NCBI GenBank assembly: GCA_011316305.1
Contig: SAUG01000007.1
Span: forward strand, 62,001 to 126,000
DNA length: 64,000 bases
Reading direction: 5' to 3'
Source of the DNA: Rusavskia elegans
Lineage: Eukaryota; Ascomycota; Lecanoromycetes; Teloschistales; Teloschistaceae
Position 1 is the first letter of the stretch. Each line of letters opens with the position of its first letter. A model generated the notes under the pieces. The model saw only the letters and a program-made list of their open reading frames with translations, did not search any database and was not told the origin of the DNA. Shown in pieces: positions 45,626 to 58,348 of the stretch. Position numbers and translations under genes: made by a program.

Positions 45626-48200
45626 TCACCAGCGACGGCTGTGCAGACTGTTAGACAACATCATCACCCTTGCAAGAATCTACTCCACTCACCTATAAGC
45701 GGCCGCAACTTTGGGCTGCCGTTTCCTGAGTTTGGACTTCGTGTCGTCGGCTTGACGTCGTTTTGGCGTGTTGTCTTCATCCGATAAGACCTCCTCAGGC
45801 TCTCTCTTGCATCCATTCACCGCATCGGACCGTCGACGACTTGGTGAGCCAGACTGGCCGCTGGAATATGACCTACCATTGCCGTTGCTGCCATGTGAAA
45901 CCGAGATGCCATTGCCATTGACTTGTCCGTTGGGTGACCCAGCGGGTTGTAAGCCGTCAGCAGCCCCGTCATAGGATGATAGCTTATGAAGATGTGCTGG
46001 AGGGGGAGGTGGCTCGAAGGGATCAGACAAATCGTAAGAAACATGATTTTGCCCGTTTCCATTAGCCGTGGAGGTCTGAGCCGTGTCGCCAGTGATGCTA
46101 CCGCTGCCAGTCTTCACTGCTTGTTCTTGTCGATATATTTCGTTGCTAACTTCAAAGTCAGTGGAACGGAAATCACGAATGCTCTCTAGTATGGGACTCA
46201 CAGTTCATACATAGACGGAGTGCGACTTCGCATGGGGGGTGTACGTTCAGGTGAACCAAGTGGAGAGTCTTCTCTGAATGGCGGAGGCGGGATCGGCCTT
46301 ATTATCTTGCGCTTCCAATGATGCTCCCGAGCTGGCCCCTGCACGGCACTTCGTACCTGCACCGATCGCTCGGGTCTGCAAAACTTCGAGGCGTCGTCCC
46401 GCGGAGTTCGCTCGCGTGAGTTCGTCCCATGTACTTCGGCGGATTCCACCACACATGGTCTGGCCAGCGAATCCTCAAGTCGATCCATAAGGTCCCGTTC
46501 TCCTTCATGTCGGACTGTGGTCGTGGCATCACGAGTCCATTCACCATCTTCAAGATCAGCTGGCTCGTGTCCTTCATCTCCACGCCGCGTCTGATATATT
46601 GCTAGGATCCGCTCGATGGGTATCAATTTGCCAGACTTCGAGCGAGAGATAAAGATAGGGTCACCCCTAATGTCGTCCCAATACTTGGTTTCTTTGATGC
46701 TACTTGTGAATGTACTTAACTGGTCTATCACGGTGTACTTCGATCGGCAGCGACCATTATTCTCGGGTGGAGGAGGATCAAAAGGCTCTAGCGCATCAGC
46801 GACGATGAAATTTGCCGGCAATGGTCTGTCCACAAGACTCGCGAAAGATCCCTCTTCAAGCTGCACGTCAGCAAGGTACAAACGAGAGGCGATATGGACT
46901 TACGTGTGACAACAGGGATATCAGGAACGTCGAGTTTACTCAAATCGTCGTCGCTTTCTTCTACGGTGACCTCGATAGGTTCTGGCGACGAAGTAACTGA
47001 CATTGACAGCATTGAAACACTGGAGTTACGTGAGCCTTGACGGACACTCACAGCATCTCCTGTGTTCGGTGGTTGCTGCTTTTGTTGTTGATGATGCGCA
47101 TTAGTCTGGGCCACAACAGAAATCGGTGACATGCTGCTCATCTGCTGAGCTTGAGGACCCAATGGCGATTGGAAATGATTATTGGCGAAATAGGTAGCTC
47201 CATTGTATTGAGCCGCCTGCGGGGAGGCTTGATTCGACAGATGTGATGCGTAAGGAGTTGCCGGTGTAGGGGGAGCATTCGGAACATGATGCGGTTGTTG
47301 GTGTTGATAGCTCGGCTGCTGGTAAGGCTGCGAATATTGTTGTTGTTGCGAGGAAGCTTGTTGGTACTGCTGCTGATATGGCTGTTGTGACCACTGTTGG
47401 TGAGGAGATTGGCCAGACTGAGGTGTTGGTGGTCCATGGGGTCCTTGGTACTGCGGGTACGGTTGCTGAACATAAGGACCCCCGAACGCTTGTGGCGCTG
47501 CTCCATGTTGTTGCTGCATGTGATGCGGGACCGCGTACTTTGTCACGACCGGAGGATTAGGTTTCTGACGTTTGAAAGGCGGAGGGCGATTATAGGCACC
47601 CCTTTACACCGTCAATTCACTCATTCGCATTTAGATGGGAAGGATCTCTTACGCCGGGGGCTCTCGTTTTGGCTCAGAGCAGGCTTGTGCCCAGTGGCCA
47701 GACGAGCCGCAATTGTAACATCCCTGTTGAGTCGGATGAGGTTGGGATTGATCCGCATATGCACCGTTTGCAACGGGAGGACACTGATTTGGGTACTGAT
47801 TACCTTGTTGCGAGGAGTACTGCATCTGTGAGAACTGCTGCTGGGGAGGATATTGTTGTTGAGAATCATATTGTTGCTGGGGTGTGTACTGTTGGTGCGG
47901 ATCGTACTGCTGGTGCGGGTGATACTGGTGCTGCGCGGCTTGGTGGGGATACTGCTGCTGCGGAATTTGCTGGGGGTATTGCTGATGCATGACCTGCTGG
48001 GGAAACTGCTGGACTGGAGTCGACTGGGGATACTGTTGAGGGAGCTGCTGTGGGTATGGAGGATGGGGTGGCTGGTACATCTGTTGTCCATATTGCTGAG
48101 GTTGTTGCTGTACATAGTTTTGGGGCGCTTGTGGTCCGTACTGAGATGTGTATTGATTGTAGCCGGTACTTTGAGGATTGTGGGGCCATTGCGTAGCCAT
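45626..48200 (-). CDS. Zinc-knuckle, Gln-rich protein of unknown function
   Basis: Five exons, 48200-47653, 47601-46904, 46853-46202, 46145-45693 and a terminal 13-nt exon 45638-45626, give 787 residues. Residues 1-155 are Gln/Pro/Tyr-rich low complexity. A CCHC zinc knuckle follows at about 161-174 (CYNCGSSGHWAQAC). A second Gln-rich region (about 200-400) precedes a conserved core. The core contains PLPANFIVADALEPFDPPPPE (partial), KETKYWDDIRGDPIF and LIPIERILAIYQ. The tail is basic and ends AAAYSRRW. The knuckle suggests single-stranded RNA or DNA binding, and the prion-like Gln tracts suggest condensate behaviour; both are inference. The acceptor of exon 3 (TTGAAG at 46859-46854) is chosen because the stronger GTGCAG just upstream is out of phase. 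Confidence 0.82.
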
Positions 48201-48915
48201 ATGGATTGTTTGGACCACTCAGAGGTGGTCTAGAGGGGAAAGCAGACGATATCAAAAGTCTTTCCAGTACTTGTAGAACAAGATTGACCAAGCCGAATAG
48301 ATAGCTGCGGCAAGTAGCATGTGCTTTGCAGTCACAATCGCTCCTTACGAAAGTTTTGATGAGAGAGGATGCGTGGGTATATTGTTGGGAGCATAGAACC
48401 AGGTAGGGCAAGTAAACAGATAACCTAGTCTTACTTTCGAGAATAGCTTTGAACGGATTTGATGAAACTTCGAATGCCAAAGTCACTTGAGTTGTCACCG
48501 TATTGGCCCCATGTCTGTAATACCAAGATGTGCAACCTTTTACTCCGCCAGGAGCGAGGTACAGGGAGCGTGAGAGATGAAATGAGGGCGTGAAGCTACA
48601 GCCCAAAGTACTCTACGCTAGTGGCTTTTACTAGGGCACGCGGCGGCGGCTAATTTATTCGCCGGTTTGGCCAAGTACTCGGCAGGAGGAAGATGATACT
48701 TGGGAGCTGGCTCATGAGTCGAGGACGACAGTACGACACATCATGCATCTTGATCTGGACCGGACAGGAGTCACACGAAACGAGTCAAGATGATCATGGG
48801 ATACAGGCTTGGGCTAGCTATATCACTGCGCGCTCGAGAGGGAGGCCTACTACTACCGCCACTCGATTGACCTCCCAGCAAGAAGACAAGTGCGGTTTGC
48901 CGTGGCGGGAAAGAC
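48201..48915. promoter_or_regulatory. Divergent promoter, zinc-knuckle and PPG1 genes
   Basis: These 715 bp separate divergent start codons. No repeat or further gene was seen. Sequence near 48650 (GCGGCGGCGGCTAATTTATTCGCC) is GC-rich. Confidence 0.45.
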
Positions 48916-49983
48916 ATGCCAGGCCTTCCAGGTACTGTCATCGATGACAGAAAACAAAGAATGAGACACTGAAAACTATTGACAGCGACCGTTGATCTGG
49001 ATGAGTGCATCGAGAGGCTATACAAGAAAGAACTACTGGCCGAGTCGGTCATCGAAGCAATATGCGCCAAGACCAAAGAGCTTTTGATGAAGGAAAGCAA
49101 CGTCGTGCATATCGCGGCACCTGTCACTGTCGTAGGCGACATACACGGCCAATTCTTCGACATGATCGAGATCTTCAAGATCGGAGGCTTCTGCCCGGAC
49201 ACCAACTATCTCTTTCTCGGTTCGTCTTCGTTTTAAGGAGGTGCAAAGCACGTCGCTGAAGGTCTTCTAGGAGACTATGTTGATCGCGGTCTCTTCAGCG
49301 TTGAGACCATCTCTTTACTTGTTTGTTTGAAGTTACGATACCCCCATCGCGTTCATCTTATACGAGGAAATCACGAATCTCGCGGCGTCACACAATCCTA
49401 TGGCTTTTACACCGAATGCTCACGCAAGTATGGGAACGCGAGCGTTTGGCATTATTTCACTGACATGTTCGACTTCTTGACCCTCAGTGTGGTCATCAAC
49501 AATCAAATCTTCTGCGTCCACGGCGGCCTTTCACCGTCCATCCACTCCATCGATCAGATCAAGATCATCGACCGATTCCGGGAGATACCTCACGAAGGGC
49601 CAATGGCGGATCTGGTATGGTCAGACCCAGACCCAGAAAGAGACGAGTTCTCGCTCTCTCCCCGTGGCGCCGGTTATACCTTTGGGGCGCAGGTAGTCAA
49701 GAAGTTCCTCGATGTCAACAAGATGAGTCACATTCTGCGAGCGCATCAGCTATGCCAGGAAGGTTATCAGGTCCTGTACGATGATCGTCTCAGCACCGTC
49801 TGGAGCGCCCCCAATTACTGTTACCGGTGTGGTAACATGGCCAGTGTATTAGAAGTCAGCGATACTGGGGAGCGGTACTTCAACGTCTTCGATGCGGCAC
49901 CAGAGAACGACGTGCACAGGTCGGAATCCCAACAGCAACCCAATCAAGATGGGCAAGGGGTTGTTGTAGAGTATTTTCTTTGA
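48916..49983 (+). CDS. PPG1: PP2A-like Ser/Thr phosphatase, PPG1 type
   Basis: A metallophosphatase catalytic subunit. Exons 48916-48931, 48986-49219 and 49271-49983 give 320 residues. The 16-nt first exon encodes MPGLP; the second intron uses a GTTCGT donor. The metal-binding signatures are all present: GDIHG (in VVGDIHGQFFD), GDYVDRG (spanning the second splice junction) and RGNHES. The active-site HGGLSPS, the SAPNYCYRCGN block and a C-terminal YFL tail that can be carboxymethylated in PP2A-like enzymes are also present. DLDECIERLYKKELL at the N-terminus is closer to fungal Ppg1 than to Sit4 or PP2A. Ppg1 is the phosphatase of the fungal STRIPAK-like (Far) complex. Regulatory partners are not in this window. 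Confidence 0.92.
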
Positions 49984-50164
49984 GATGTCCCTGCCTCCGA
50001 TATGTTTTGGTGCCAATTTGGAAAGCTATATAGCATCCATAGCCATCGCGTACTGTTCACCAAACCTGTAATCACCATTGGTGGTCCTCAGCTATGACTT
50101 ACAAACCAGACCAGTGAACGCCTAGCAATGTCTTCGTGGTCTCATGCAACGGTGGCTGCACCCT

Positions 50165-51158
50165 CTACTTCCAGTCCTTGGCGATATCGAAGGACCATTC
50201 GAACTTCAAGTGGGTGTGATCGTCGTCATCGACAAACTTAGAAACAGCCTCGTAGTGGCCACGAGCCATCATGCCTGACGGCGCCTCGTCTTCGGCGACT
50301 GCCCAAGGTCAGTGAGTAGCTGTAGCACCACACATCATAGCAAAGCCGGGAAGGCGTACATTTCTTCTCGTACACAGGCTTCTCCTGGGTATTCGGAGCG
50401 TAAGAACCCTGTTGGGTGTCAGCCACTGTGGAAGGTCAAAGCAGGGATGTCCACTCGATATCTTCCAAGATCTGGGTACTTACAAGCATCTCCTCATCCT
50501 TGCTCACGCGGATGCCCTTTCGCTTGACGACTTGAAGGTACTTCAAGCCACTCAGGACGTCATGCTGGACCTTGAAGCTGGCCTTCATCCGGAACTTGGC
50601 GCCTTCTTTGATGAAGAAGGGTTTCGATTTCAATGACTCGAGCGCACCAGGAACGGACAAATCGATGGTGATATCGGAGCGACCCGGTACTTCGAGGGCT
50701 AGGGAGTGAATGACGCAACGACGGGTGTCTTTGGGATCGACCGGAAGGGCAGGGGAATTGCTGATGCCCAGAGAAGCTTTCCATCGATTGAGAGATTCAT
50801 CGTTTTGGTCTACTTGCGTGGTCAGATTGATAACTGAGCGGCGTAACTCGCGTTCCTGAAAATCCGAGAGACGCTTCTTGCTCGACAACATTGATGAGGG
50901 TGCTTGATTATACCAGGGAGAAATCGATGTAGCATTGAAACCGCGGAAAAGGCGGATCAGCCCACGCAGGGTGGGTACAATAGCAACATCGAACTCCCAC
51001 GTAGTAGCCCCCTGAAGGACACACCGGCGAACCACGGATGAGGTGCAGTCGGGGAACGGCTCACCAAGCTTTGCGTATTCTTCAACAGTCTTCTTCTCTC
51101 CAACCTTGAAGCCGTCGGTCTTGGAGGCGACCAAGTCCTCATCACCTGCACTCGCCAT
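50165..51158 (-). CDS. RDI1: Rho GDP-dissociation inhibitor
   Basis: Extracts prenylated Rho-family GTPases from membranes and holds them in the GDP form. Four exons, 51158-51065, 50812-50484, 50408-50360 and 50298-50165, give 201 residues, standard for the family. Key blocks are DLVASKTDGFKVGEKKTVEEYAKLVDQNDESLNRWKASLG (partial), VIHSLALEVPGRSDITIDL, FFIKEGAKFRMKASFKVQHD and GLKYLQVVKRKG. The end is DDHTHLKFEWSFDIAKDWK. The first intron is unusually long for this window (252 nt). Reading straight through it would insert an unrelated sequence of 80-odd residues, so splicing is clearly required. Confidence 0.95.
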
Positions 51159-51768
51159 GGTATTGTCTGGCCGAGAAGAAGGGAGAAAAGTTCAAGATAT
51201 GTAGCCGAACTTCTATGTCGAGATGGTGTGGGGGAATTGTGTAGCTTGAGGTGTGAGGATGTGGGGTCGCTTGCTCGGGCGGCCCGTAGAGTACGAGTGC
51301 TCAACGTATCACTATCGTCTCCTAATTCAATTCACTTCGCCACTTGCAAGACCTCCATCGTGTCTCCGAGTACTGTGCCAGCCCTTTGATCGAACAACCT
51401 ATCGTCACGAAGCATCTTAATACCACCCGTGGATGAGTCGGTCGGTGTGACGTCGCCTCTATCGCGCGTGGCTGAAATCGCTTGCCGCGGCCCCAGCCAT
51501 CGTCTTCCTAGCCCTCATACTCACCCCTACATCTCGAGTCCACTGGAATGCCCAGCTGAGAGCGCAAGTCCAGCCATTCAATCTGCGCTCAATCGCATCA
51601 TCCTTTGCTACTCCGTAGAGTCAAAGTGGAATTGCTTGCCTACAGCCCATTGTTACTATCCCTCGACTTCAACAAGCAGGTGTGCGACGCGACTGCTGCA
51701 AAATCTATAGGAAATCTTGGACGACTCGCCTTGCGCCTGCGCAGGACGATACTACAACCGCTTGCGCA
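51159..51768. promoter_or_regulatory. Divergent promoter, RDI1 and Bqt4-like genes
   Basis: These 610 bp are non-coding between divergent starts. The open stretches present are unrelated to known proteins. No repeat copy was found. Confidence 0.4.
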
Positions 51769-53184
51769 ATGCCTTTCAAGAAAGCAAAGCCAGCGAGAAC
51801 GCTACCTGACCGCGTCAACCCACTTGTCCAACCGAATCTAACGCCAGAACGTGAGTCGTCCTCATGGCCAGTCATCACCCCCGTTGCTAATAACTGGCAT
51901 CCAGCTTCCGCTCTGATTCGGGAACGTAGGCTTGGACAGACAGACTTGTCGGTCAGAGCCGGCGCCGTAGGGACGTCCAATGCCACCAAGAGGGAAAACC
52001 TCGGTCTTTTTAACTATGCGCATCTCAAGGTCCCGTTTCCTGAAAGCTTCAAAGGCTCCGAGATTCATCCGCATCACCCGAAGCATGGTCCCCCAACCTC
52101 ATATTTTTTGATGGTACGTCACTTTTCCACATTCCTGATGAAACTTTGTTCACCTGACGACAACAGAGGAGAAGTAATGATGGATACGTTAGCGCAAGCG
52201 GCATGTTCAAAGCCGCATTCCCCTGGGCCACTCAGGCCGAAGAAAAGGCGGAAAAGGATTACGTCAAGTCGCTTGAATCTACATCGAGGGAAGAGGTTGC
52301 TGGCAATATCTGGGTCTCCGAAACGACTGGTGTGTGCTGCACTATCCACGCGACTCCTCCGTACCTTGACTAATAACAATAGCTCTTGATCTGGCCGAAG
52401 ATTACGGTATCCTTGCATGGGTTGAGGCGCTCCTGGCCCCGGACGACGTCTTCAAAGGATCCGAAAATTACGACAAGTCCATGACGCCACCTCCAAAGTT
52501 CATCTTCACCGCCAACGATAGGATGAGCCTACCCCCGCCCTCGTCACGAGGCAGCACACCTGCGAGGGCTCGAGGCAGACCGCGAGCGGGATCTCCAAAC
52601 AAGAGCGAAAAGGCAGCATCACCTCGAAAACAGCGAGTGACCAAGGCTGCTAAAGCGGAAGATGCAGCCAACACCCGCGCAGCCGCAGCCTCGCTCCAAG
52701 ATGCCCTAACCAAATCAGTGACCCCCGCCATCGAGGAGCAAGAGGATGAAGGCTTGGTCAAGGTAGAGCTCAGTGAAAGCACGCAGGTGAACGGGGATGT
52801 ATCAACGACTACGACCAACGTCAAGGTTAATTTACCCGGGGGGATGGCGGCAGACATACCACCACAAGAACAAACGGAGGAGATCATCAAGGAGGCAAAG
52901 GCCGTCGTGGAGGCAGCACGTCAGCTCGAAGGAGGTTCTTCCAAAGTGTCCAAGAAACGCAAGGCGGACGAACTGGACGAGGATTCGGACGACGAAGCCG
53001 ATGGTCAGCTTCAACCGATTAAGAAGGCACGACTGGCCGAGCAGGAGCTGAAGAAGGAGAGGGTCAAGAATCGGGCCCTAGTCGGTGTGGCGTTCACACT
53101 GGCTGTAGGGTGAGTGCAATGACAGTCTTCATATGGGATCAAGCTGACGTGCTGGACAGGTCCATTCTTCCATATTTAATCTAG
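51769..53184 (+). CDS. Bqt4-like APSES-domain inner nuclear membrane protein
   Basis: Five exons, 51769-51850, 51905-52113, 52167-52329, 52383-53109 and 53160-53184, give 401 residues. An APSES/KilA-N-like domain occupies about residues 25-190. It includes [36 protein letters not shown] and [18 protein letters not shown] long basic/acidic linker follows, with a nuclear-localisation-like [11 protein letters not shown]. The C-terminus carries a single hydrophobic segment ([19 protein letters not shown]), which the last 25-nt exon completes. A C-terminal membrane anchor behind an APSES-like domain is the layout of fission yeast Bqt4, which tethers telomeres to the nuclear envelope. Some databases call Pezizomycotina homologues Xbp1-like transcription factors. 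The membrane anchor favours the Bqt4 interpretation. Confidence 0.85.
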
Positions 53185-54095
53185 TAGCTATTCTCCCAGG
53201 GGTCTTCTCGACCGTGTGTCTAGGCGTTGGTGTATGCCTTATGCTTCTCCGATACCACACGGGAGGCGAGGTGGAGGTCGGCAACCGGCTGGACTTCTTC
53301 TGTATCTCCTCCCAATCACTAATGGTTCCTCATATCGTCGAAGTCGATATGTGAAAATCTTACTCAGGAGATGTCACATTCCTTACTCTTCCGTTGGACA
53401 AAAGGCAGGAAGATTGTGCAATCCCTTGGAAGACAAGCTGTCAATCGATCCTTGTGAATATCGTCCCTTTCCATGTCCTTGATTCCCAAATTCGACATAC
53501 ACCTCTGATAAGTACACCATACTAAAGTATCCGATCGTGTCGAGCCCTCCATTGAGCAGACGACCCCGCCAAGACGCTTGTTATGCCGCTAAGCCATTCG
53601 CCATCTTCCCTGCAGGAGATCCAAGGCAGCGGTTTGACAGCCTAAAGGACCCTTGGACCCCTAGAAAATGTGTAACACTACTAGGCGGCTCAGGCGGCAT
53701 CTAATCTACCCACGCCTGCAGCTCCTTCCCCCCATTCGGATTCATACAGCATCCCCCCCCCCACTGCTGTAATTGCTGTTCCTCCAGATAGCAATGCGCT
53801 TCTTCCTACCCAGTGGCAGCGGTCATAATGGACCCTGTCACCTCCTAAATACCCTCCCTCTCCCCTACCGGTCCCAACCCTCTTGGTGGTAGAGCCGGAA
53901 GAGTGGAGATTTCTAATACAACGCTTCCCGACCCTATCTGCCTCCAACCGACTCACTAGAGATTCCTCTACACAAGCGTAAACCCACTACTTCACTCCTC
54001 TCACATTTCTCCTTCGGCCTTCGGTCCTGTTCCGTTCCTTCCTCATACCTCCTCAACCCCCATACATCCGACAATACGCCCCCACAGACATCATC
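53185..54095. other. Intergenic region with pyrimidine-rich promoter
   Basis: These 911 bp lie between the Bqt4-like gene and the HIBADH gene. A C10 tract (53753-53762) and CT-rich segments (for example CCTCCCTCTCCCCTACC near 53850) lead into the HIBADH start, which suggests its promoter and leader. No gene was identified. Confidence 0.45.
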
Positions 54096-55503
54096 ATGCG
54101 GGCAGGCGTCTCGATTCGCTTCTCGCCCTCCAGACTGTGTATGATAGGCAACGGCGGTCTGACGGGATCCACGACGCCTGCGGCTCGAAGGGACTTCTCT
54201 GCTACTGCCTCGACGTGGGCAACATGGGGTTTCATCGGTCTGGGACGCATGGGTCAGTATCCAATATGATCAACGTAGTAATTTGCGCACGTGCTCATAC
54301 GAACAACAGGATACCCGATGGCCCGGAATTTGCGAGCCAAAATTCCGGAAAGCGACACCCTGATCATCCACGACCAAAATCGGCAGCTCTCTCAAAAATT
54401 CAAGGAGGAAGTGGGCATCGCTGCCGCCGGTGCGGGCGCCAAGGGTAAAGCGAACGCCATCGAGGTGTCAGACAGTCCACGAGAGCTCGCGGAAAAATCT
54501 GTGCGTACCATACAAAATCGTTCGATCCTCCTACCACCAAATGATGAGCATGTTCCACACGAATGATCTAAGTTGGGAGCCTATGCGCTCTTCTCCTGAT
54601 TCTACACTAACATCAAAGCCAATCCTCTGAATCACGTTCCCGCACCATTTCCAAACTTTCCTTCACGGATCCATCAATTAGAGGCATCCGAAGCTAATGC
54701 CCTTCTCCGTGATGTAGGAAGTCATCATCTCTGTCCTTCCCGGGCCTCCTCACGTCAAATCCGTCTTCGGCCATATCCTACACCCCCGCCTTCCCCCCAT
54801 CTCGGAAACCATGTCCGCAGAGACCGACCGCCTCTTCATCGACTGCTCTACCATCGACCCTACATCCTCCACCGAAATCGCCAACGCTGTCCACTCCTCC
54901 TCTTCCGGCCGCTTCGTCGACGCCCCCATGTCCGGCGGGGTCGTCGGTGCCCGCGCCTCAACCCTCACCTTCATGCTCGGCTGCCCCACCCATAACGGCA
55001 ATGGCGACGGCAAACTCGCCGCACGCGTGACTCCGATCCTGCAACTTATGGGCAGCAAGTTCGTGCACATGGGCACCTCGGGAATGGGCTTAGCGGGTAA
55101 ATTGGCAAACAATTACCTCCTGGCCATCAGCAACATCGCCACTGCAGAGGCCATGAATCTGGGCATCGGATTGGGTCTCGACCCTGTCCAGTTGGCCGAT
55201 CTGATTAACGGGAGTAGCGGGCAGTGCTGGTCGAGTAAAATCAATAATCCCGTCAAAGGCATCAGTCCTGGCGCGCCGGCGGAGCGGGATTTTGAAGGAG
55301 GGTTCAGTGTTGGACTGATGAAGAAGGATTTGGGGTTGGTGATGAAGGCGGCGAAGGAGCATGGTGTTGAATTGGAATTGGCGAGGAGGGCGGAAGATGT
55401 TTATGATGATGTGGAGGAGGAGGAGAGGGGGAAAGATTTCTCCGTCGTGTACCGCTGGTTGAAGGGGAGGAGTACAGGGGGCAATCGGAGTCGTAGGGGA
55501 TGA
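54096..55503 (+). CDS. 3-hydroxyisobutyrate dehydrogenase, mitochondrial
   Basis: Oxidises 3-hydroxyisobutyrate to methylmalonate semialdehyde in valine catabolism. Exons 54096-54252, 54310-54500 and 54718-55503 (introns 57 and 217 nt) give 377 residues. The N-terminal 40 residues are Arg/Ser/Thr-rich and look like a mitochondrial presequence. The NAD-binding motif is GFIGLGRMGYPMARNL, reformed across the first intron. The catalytic region shows FVDAPMSGGVVGA and GLAGKLANNYLL, with the active-site Lys of the family. The block GQCWSSKINNPVKG is also conserved. The C-terminus (DFSVVYRWLKGRSTGG) is complete. A Pro-rich insertion (HPRLPPISETMSAE) after the first domain is seen in other fungal members. 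Confidence 0.93.
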
Positions 55504-55807
55504 TAGGGCTTGTCGGCTTAGCAGGACTTTTGCAGGGAGATGTCAGGGTTTCGAGCATGCAGATATTTGGGCATGCAAATATACCAGAAAGGCATAGGTA
55601 CCGCTCCTTTCATGGCGACGGCGGCGGCGGCGGCGGTTACGTTAATAAACAGTCTGTACGGCGGAAGAGGACGGATGTCCATGGATCGCGCGCCAAACGT
55701 TGGCAGAGGAAAAGAGAGCATAGTTACCTGTTGCTCAAAAAGGCTCTTCAGGCATGACATATCATTTATGACCTTTTTAGATTTCTCTGTCTCTGACCGA
55801 CCTCATT
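55504..55807. other. Convergent spacer with GGC repeat
   Basis: These 304 bp lie between the HIBADH and AP-3 beta stop codons. A short (GGC)n-like tract occurs near 55617-55640. No gene was seen. Confidence 0.5.
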
Positions 55808-58348
55808 CTACGACGATGACGAAGATGAAGACTCATCATCCACCAACCCTTTCGTCTCCACTCTCTCATCTCCCTCTTCCTCTTCGCTCTCCGTAATCTC
55901 CTCATACTCACTTTCGTCCTCCTCCGTCTCCTCATCCTCACCACTCTCATCCTCCTCCTTCTCCTCTTCACCCAACCAATCCTCCAAACTCTTCTCCACC
56001 ATCCTCCCCTTCCCCTTCTCGGTTTCTCTTTCCTTCTCCCCCCTCACCGCCGCATCCAACGCCTCACCCGCCGGCCTACCTACCCCAACGCTACTTACTC
56101 CTCCTGGATAATCCTTTCCAGCACCGGCTTCATCTCTCAACCTCGAATCCGGCTCCTGTCCCTCCTCGACCCATTCGGGTAATTCCTGGCCCTGTCCAAT
56201 AGCGAACTTTGAGCCCAAAATCAGGCTCGTGGAACCTAGTGGCAGGTCCTTGCGGTTTTCGCTGGGAGATGGAGTATGAGGGACGGGTTTGGGGGCGAGG
56301 AGTAATAGTGATGCGAGTTGTGTTGAGGAGGAGTTGGCAAGGAGGGCGCGGTATGTGCGGGTACGGTCACGGAGGTCGTAGGAGGTGTCGTAGCGGGCGA
56401 GGAGGAGGATGTAGTCCCAGAGTTTGGGGATGGGGTGATCGAGGTTTGGTGGTTCTGTAGGGTTTGGGTGCGTTTGGCTAGCTGGTATTGGGGAGGAGGA
56501 AGCGAAGGGGTTATCAGGTTCATCTTGATCTGTCGAAGGCGGCAGCTCCTGGAAATAGGCTGAAGGTTTTGGTGATTGTGGCTGTTGTTCCCGAAGGTTG
56601 TTGAGGTGATGGAGGTAAACCTTTGCCGCTAGAAGCACAATCTGAAGCTTTGCGGGTTCGGATTCGCCTGCGAATCCTTTCGCTAGGATACGGAGTACAT
56701 CTGGGGCTATGTTAGACTCGTTGTCGATACTAGCGAATTCACCAACGAGCCAGATGATGATGGCTCTCGCCTCGGGATTAGGAGTGGTGTCGAGGTTCTT
56801 TGCCAGCCGAATGACTGTTTTCGTATGGCTTTGGGGATTTTGTTGGATGAGATGTCGGATCACGGTAAGAGATTCGGCGGATAGATTACCGTTCCAGCTT
56901 GAAACCTGTTCAAGTAGTAGTCTTAGGCACCGAGCAGAGGCGTGACTATCGCTTTGGGCGCATCGGCCTATTGCCCGTACACTCTCTTGCACGACCTCTG
57001 GGTTCAATGCTCGAGTGAAATGCTCCAATTCGCAGAGTATCATATCTCGGATGTGAGGTTCGCAGTGAGGGTAGATCAATGTCCACACCTCGAACTTGAG
57101 TCGAGCGACATCGAAGGGATCGGAAGCATGGACGAAGAAGTGGTCTGCATACCGTACAAAGCGCTCTGGTCGGGCCAGGCAGACGTCCACGATGTTATAC
57201 AGAGCAATTTGCTGAATATCCCGAGGGCTTCGCAGTAATGCCACCAGTGGCCCAACGGCGGAGTCAACGTATTCAGGAGTGCCCAGGTCCCAAAAACACC
57301 GAGCCACGGAAACAATGACAGCTGAGTTCCGGCTATACAGTAGGGATTTACAAGCTCTCAAAAACAGCTCCAAGTCAGGGTCAAGGATCCGGACTTCTTC
57401 TACTATAGATCCTTCCTCTTCGCTTGCTTCGTCATCATAGAATCCCTTGGTCTTGGACTTCTTCATCTTTTTAGACCTTACCGGCAAGCATTTCCGAGCG
57501 TAGATGGACATCAGGCGCAAGGTCGCCAGTTGGCTCCACTCGTCCATGTCGACCAACTTCCGAACCAGACTTCTGTAATGCTTGTGAATAAGATCCACCC
57601 GTTCGGGACAGATCTCCAAGTAGGCGGTGACAGCAGATCCAGCAACATAGTACTGCTTGTCTCCAAGAAGTATGTTGAGGTAGTCAAGGAGCTGTGGTAT
57701 CGTGTTCGGATCGAGCTTGTAGCATTTCGGGATTGCAAGAGCAGCTGCCTTGCGTACATAAGGACTCATGTCTCCGCACCCCCGTTTGATGGCCAGGGAC
57801 ACGATCTGGCTGATGACGGGCACCTTAATACCCGACATGACTCTCAATGCCATGGCTCTTACTTGAGGGTTCTGATCGGTCAAGGATTTTTGGATGGTAT
57901 TTATTGAAAGAAGGGCAAGGTCTGGCTCGGCCTCTGCATGATGTAGCAGAAAGATGTAGACCAGCTTCTTGACCTCGACATTGGGACTTGCGACGTTCTT
58001 GACGACGGAGGAGAAGTATGGCAGACTTGGCTTTGAGCGGTACATCATCTGCGGCCCCAATCAGACAAGGGGCGATGGTGGGTTCAGCCGGCAACGGATC
58101 GTACACTGATGACTTTTCGCAGGCCTTCCAGTATATCCCTATCATTGCGGCTGTCGAGTAGCTTTTTGACCTGCAGAAAGGGTAAGTCCCTGGATGGTCC
58201 AGGATTCAGGCTTCTCGAAGCGCCAGCAGACTGGGCTGCCTCGAGGGTAAGATCTCTAGCTGTGCTTCTCGTGAGCGACTTTTATTGACAAACATAGACA
58301 TCACTTACCGGCTTCGAGCATGGACGAAATCCTGGAGATAGACTCCAT
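55808..58348 (-). CDS. APL6: AP-3 adaptor complex beta subunit
   Basis: The large beta subunit of AP-3, the coat adaptor for direct Golgi/endosome-to-vacuole transport. Exons 58348-58309, 58259-58105 and 58048-55808 (introns 49 and 56 nt) give 811 residues. The start MESISRISSMLEAARDLTLEA and the adaptin N-terminal HEAT-like repeats (KKLVYIFLLHHAEAEPDLAL, YVRKAAALAIPKCYKLDP) are typical. A Lys-rich site (RSKKMKKSKTKGFYDDE) precedes the later repeats. The hinge is Pro/Ser-rich, then strongly acidic, ending in a Ser run. The appendage domain of animal AP3B1 is absent, as is usual for fungi. The first exon is needed: starting at MGPQMMYRSK would remove the first helix. Confidence 0.94.

Noticed and set aside
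46866..46871. GTGCAG acceptor before exon 3 of the zinc-knuckle gene
   Set aside because: Phase does not match the upstream exon; the TTGAAG acceptor nearby does.
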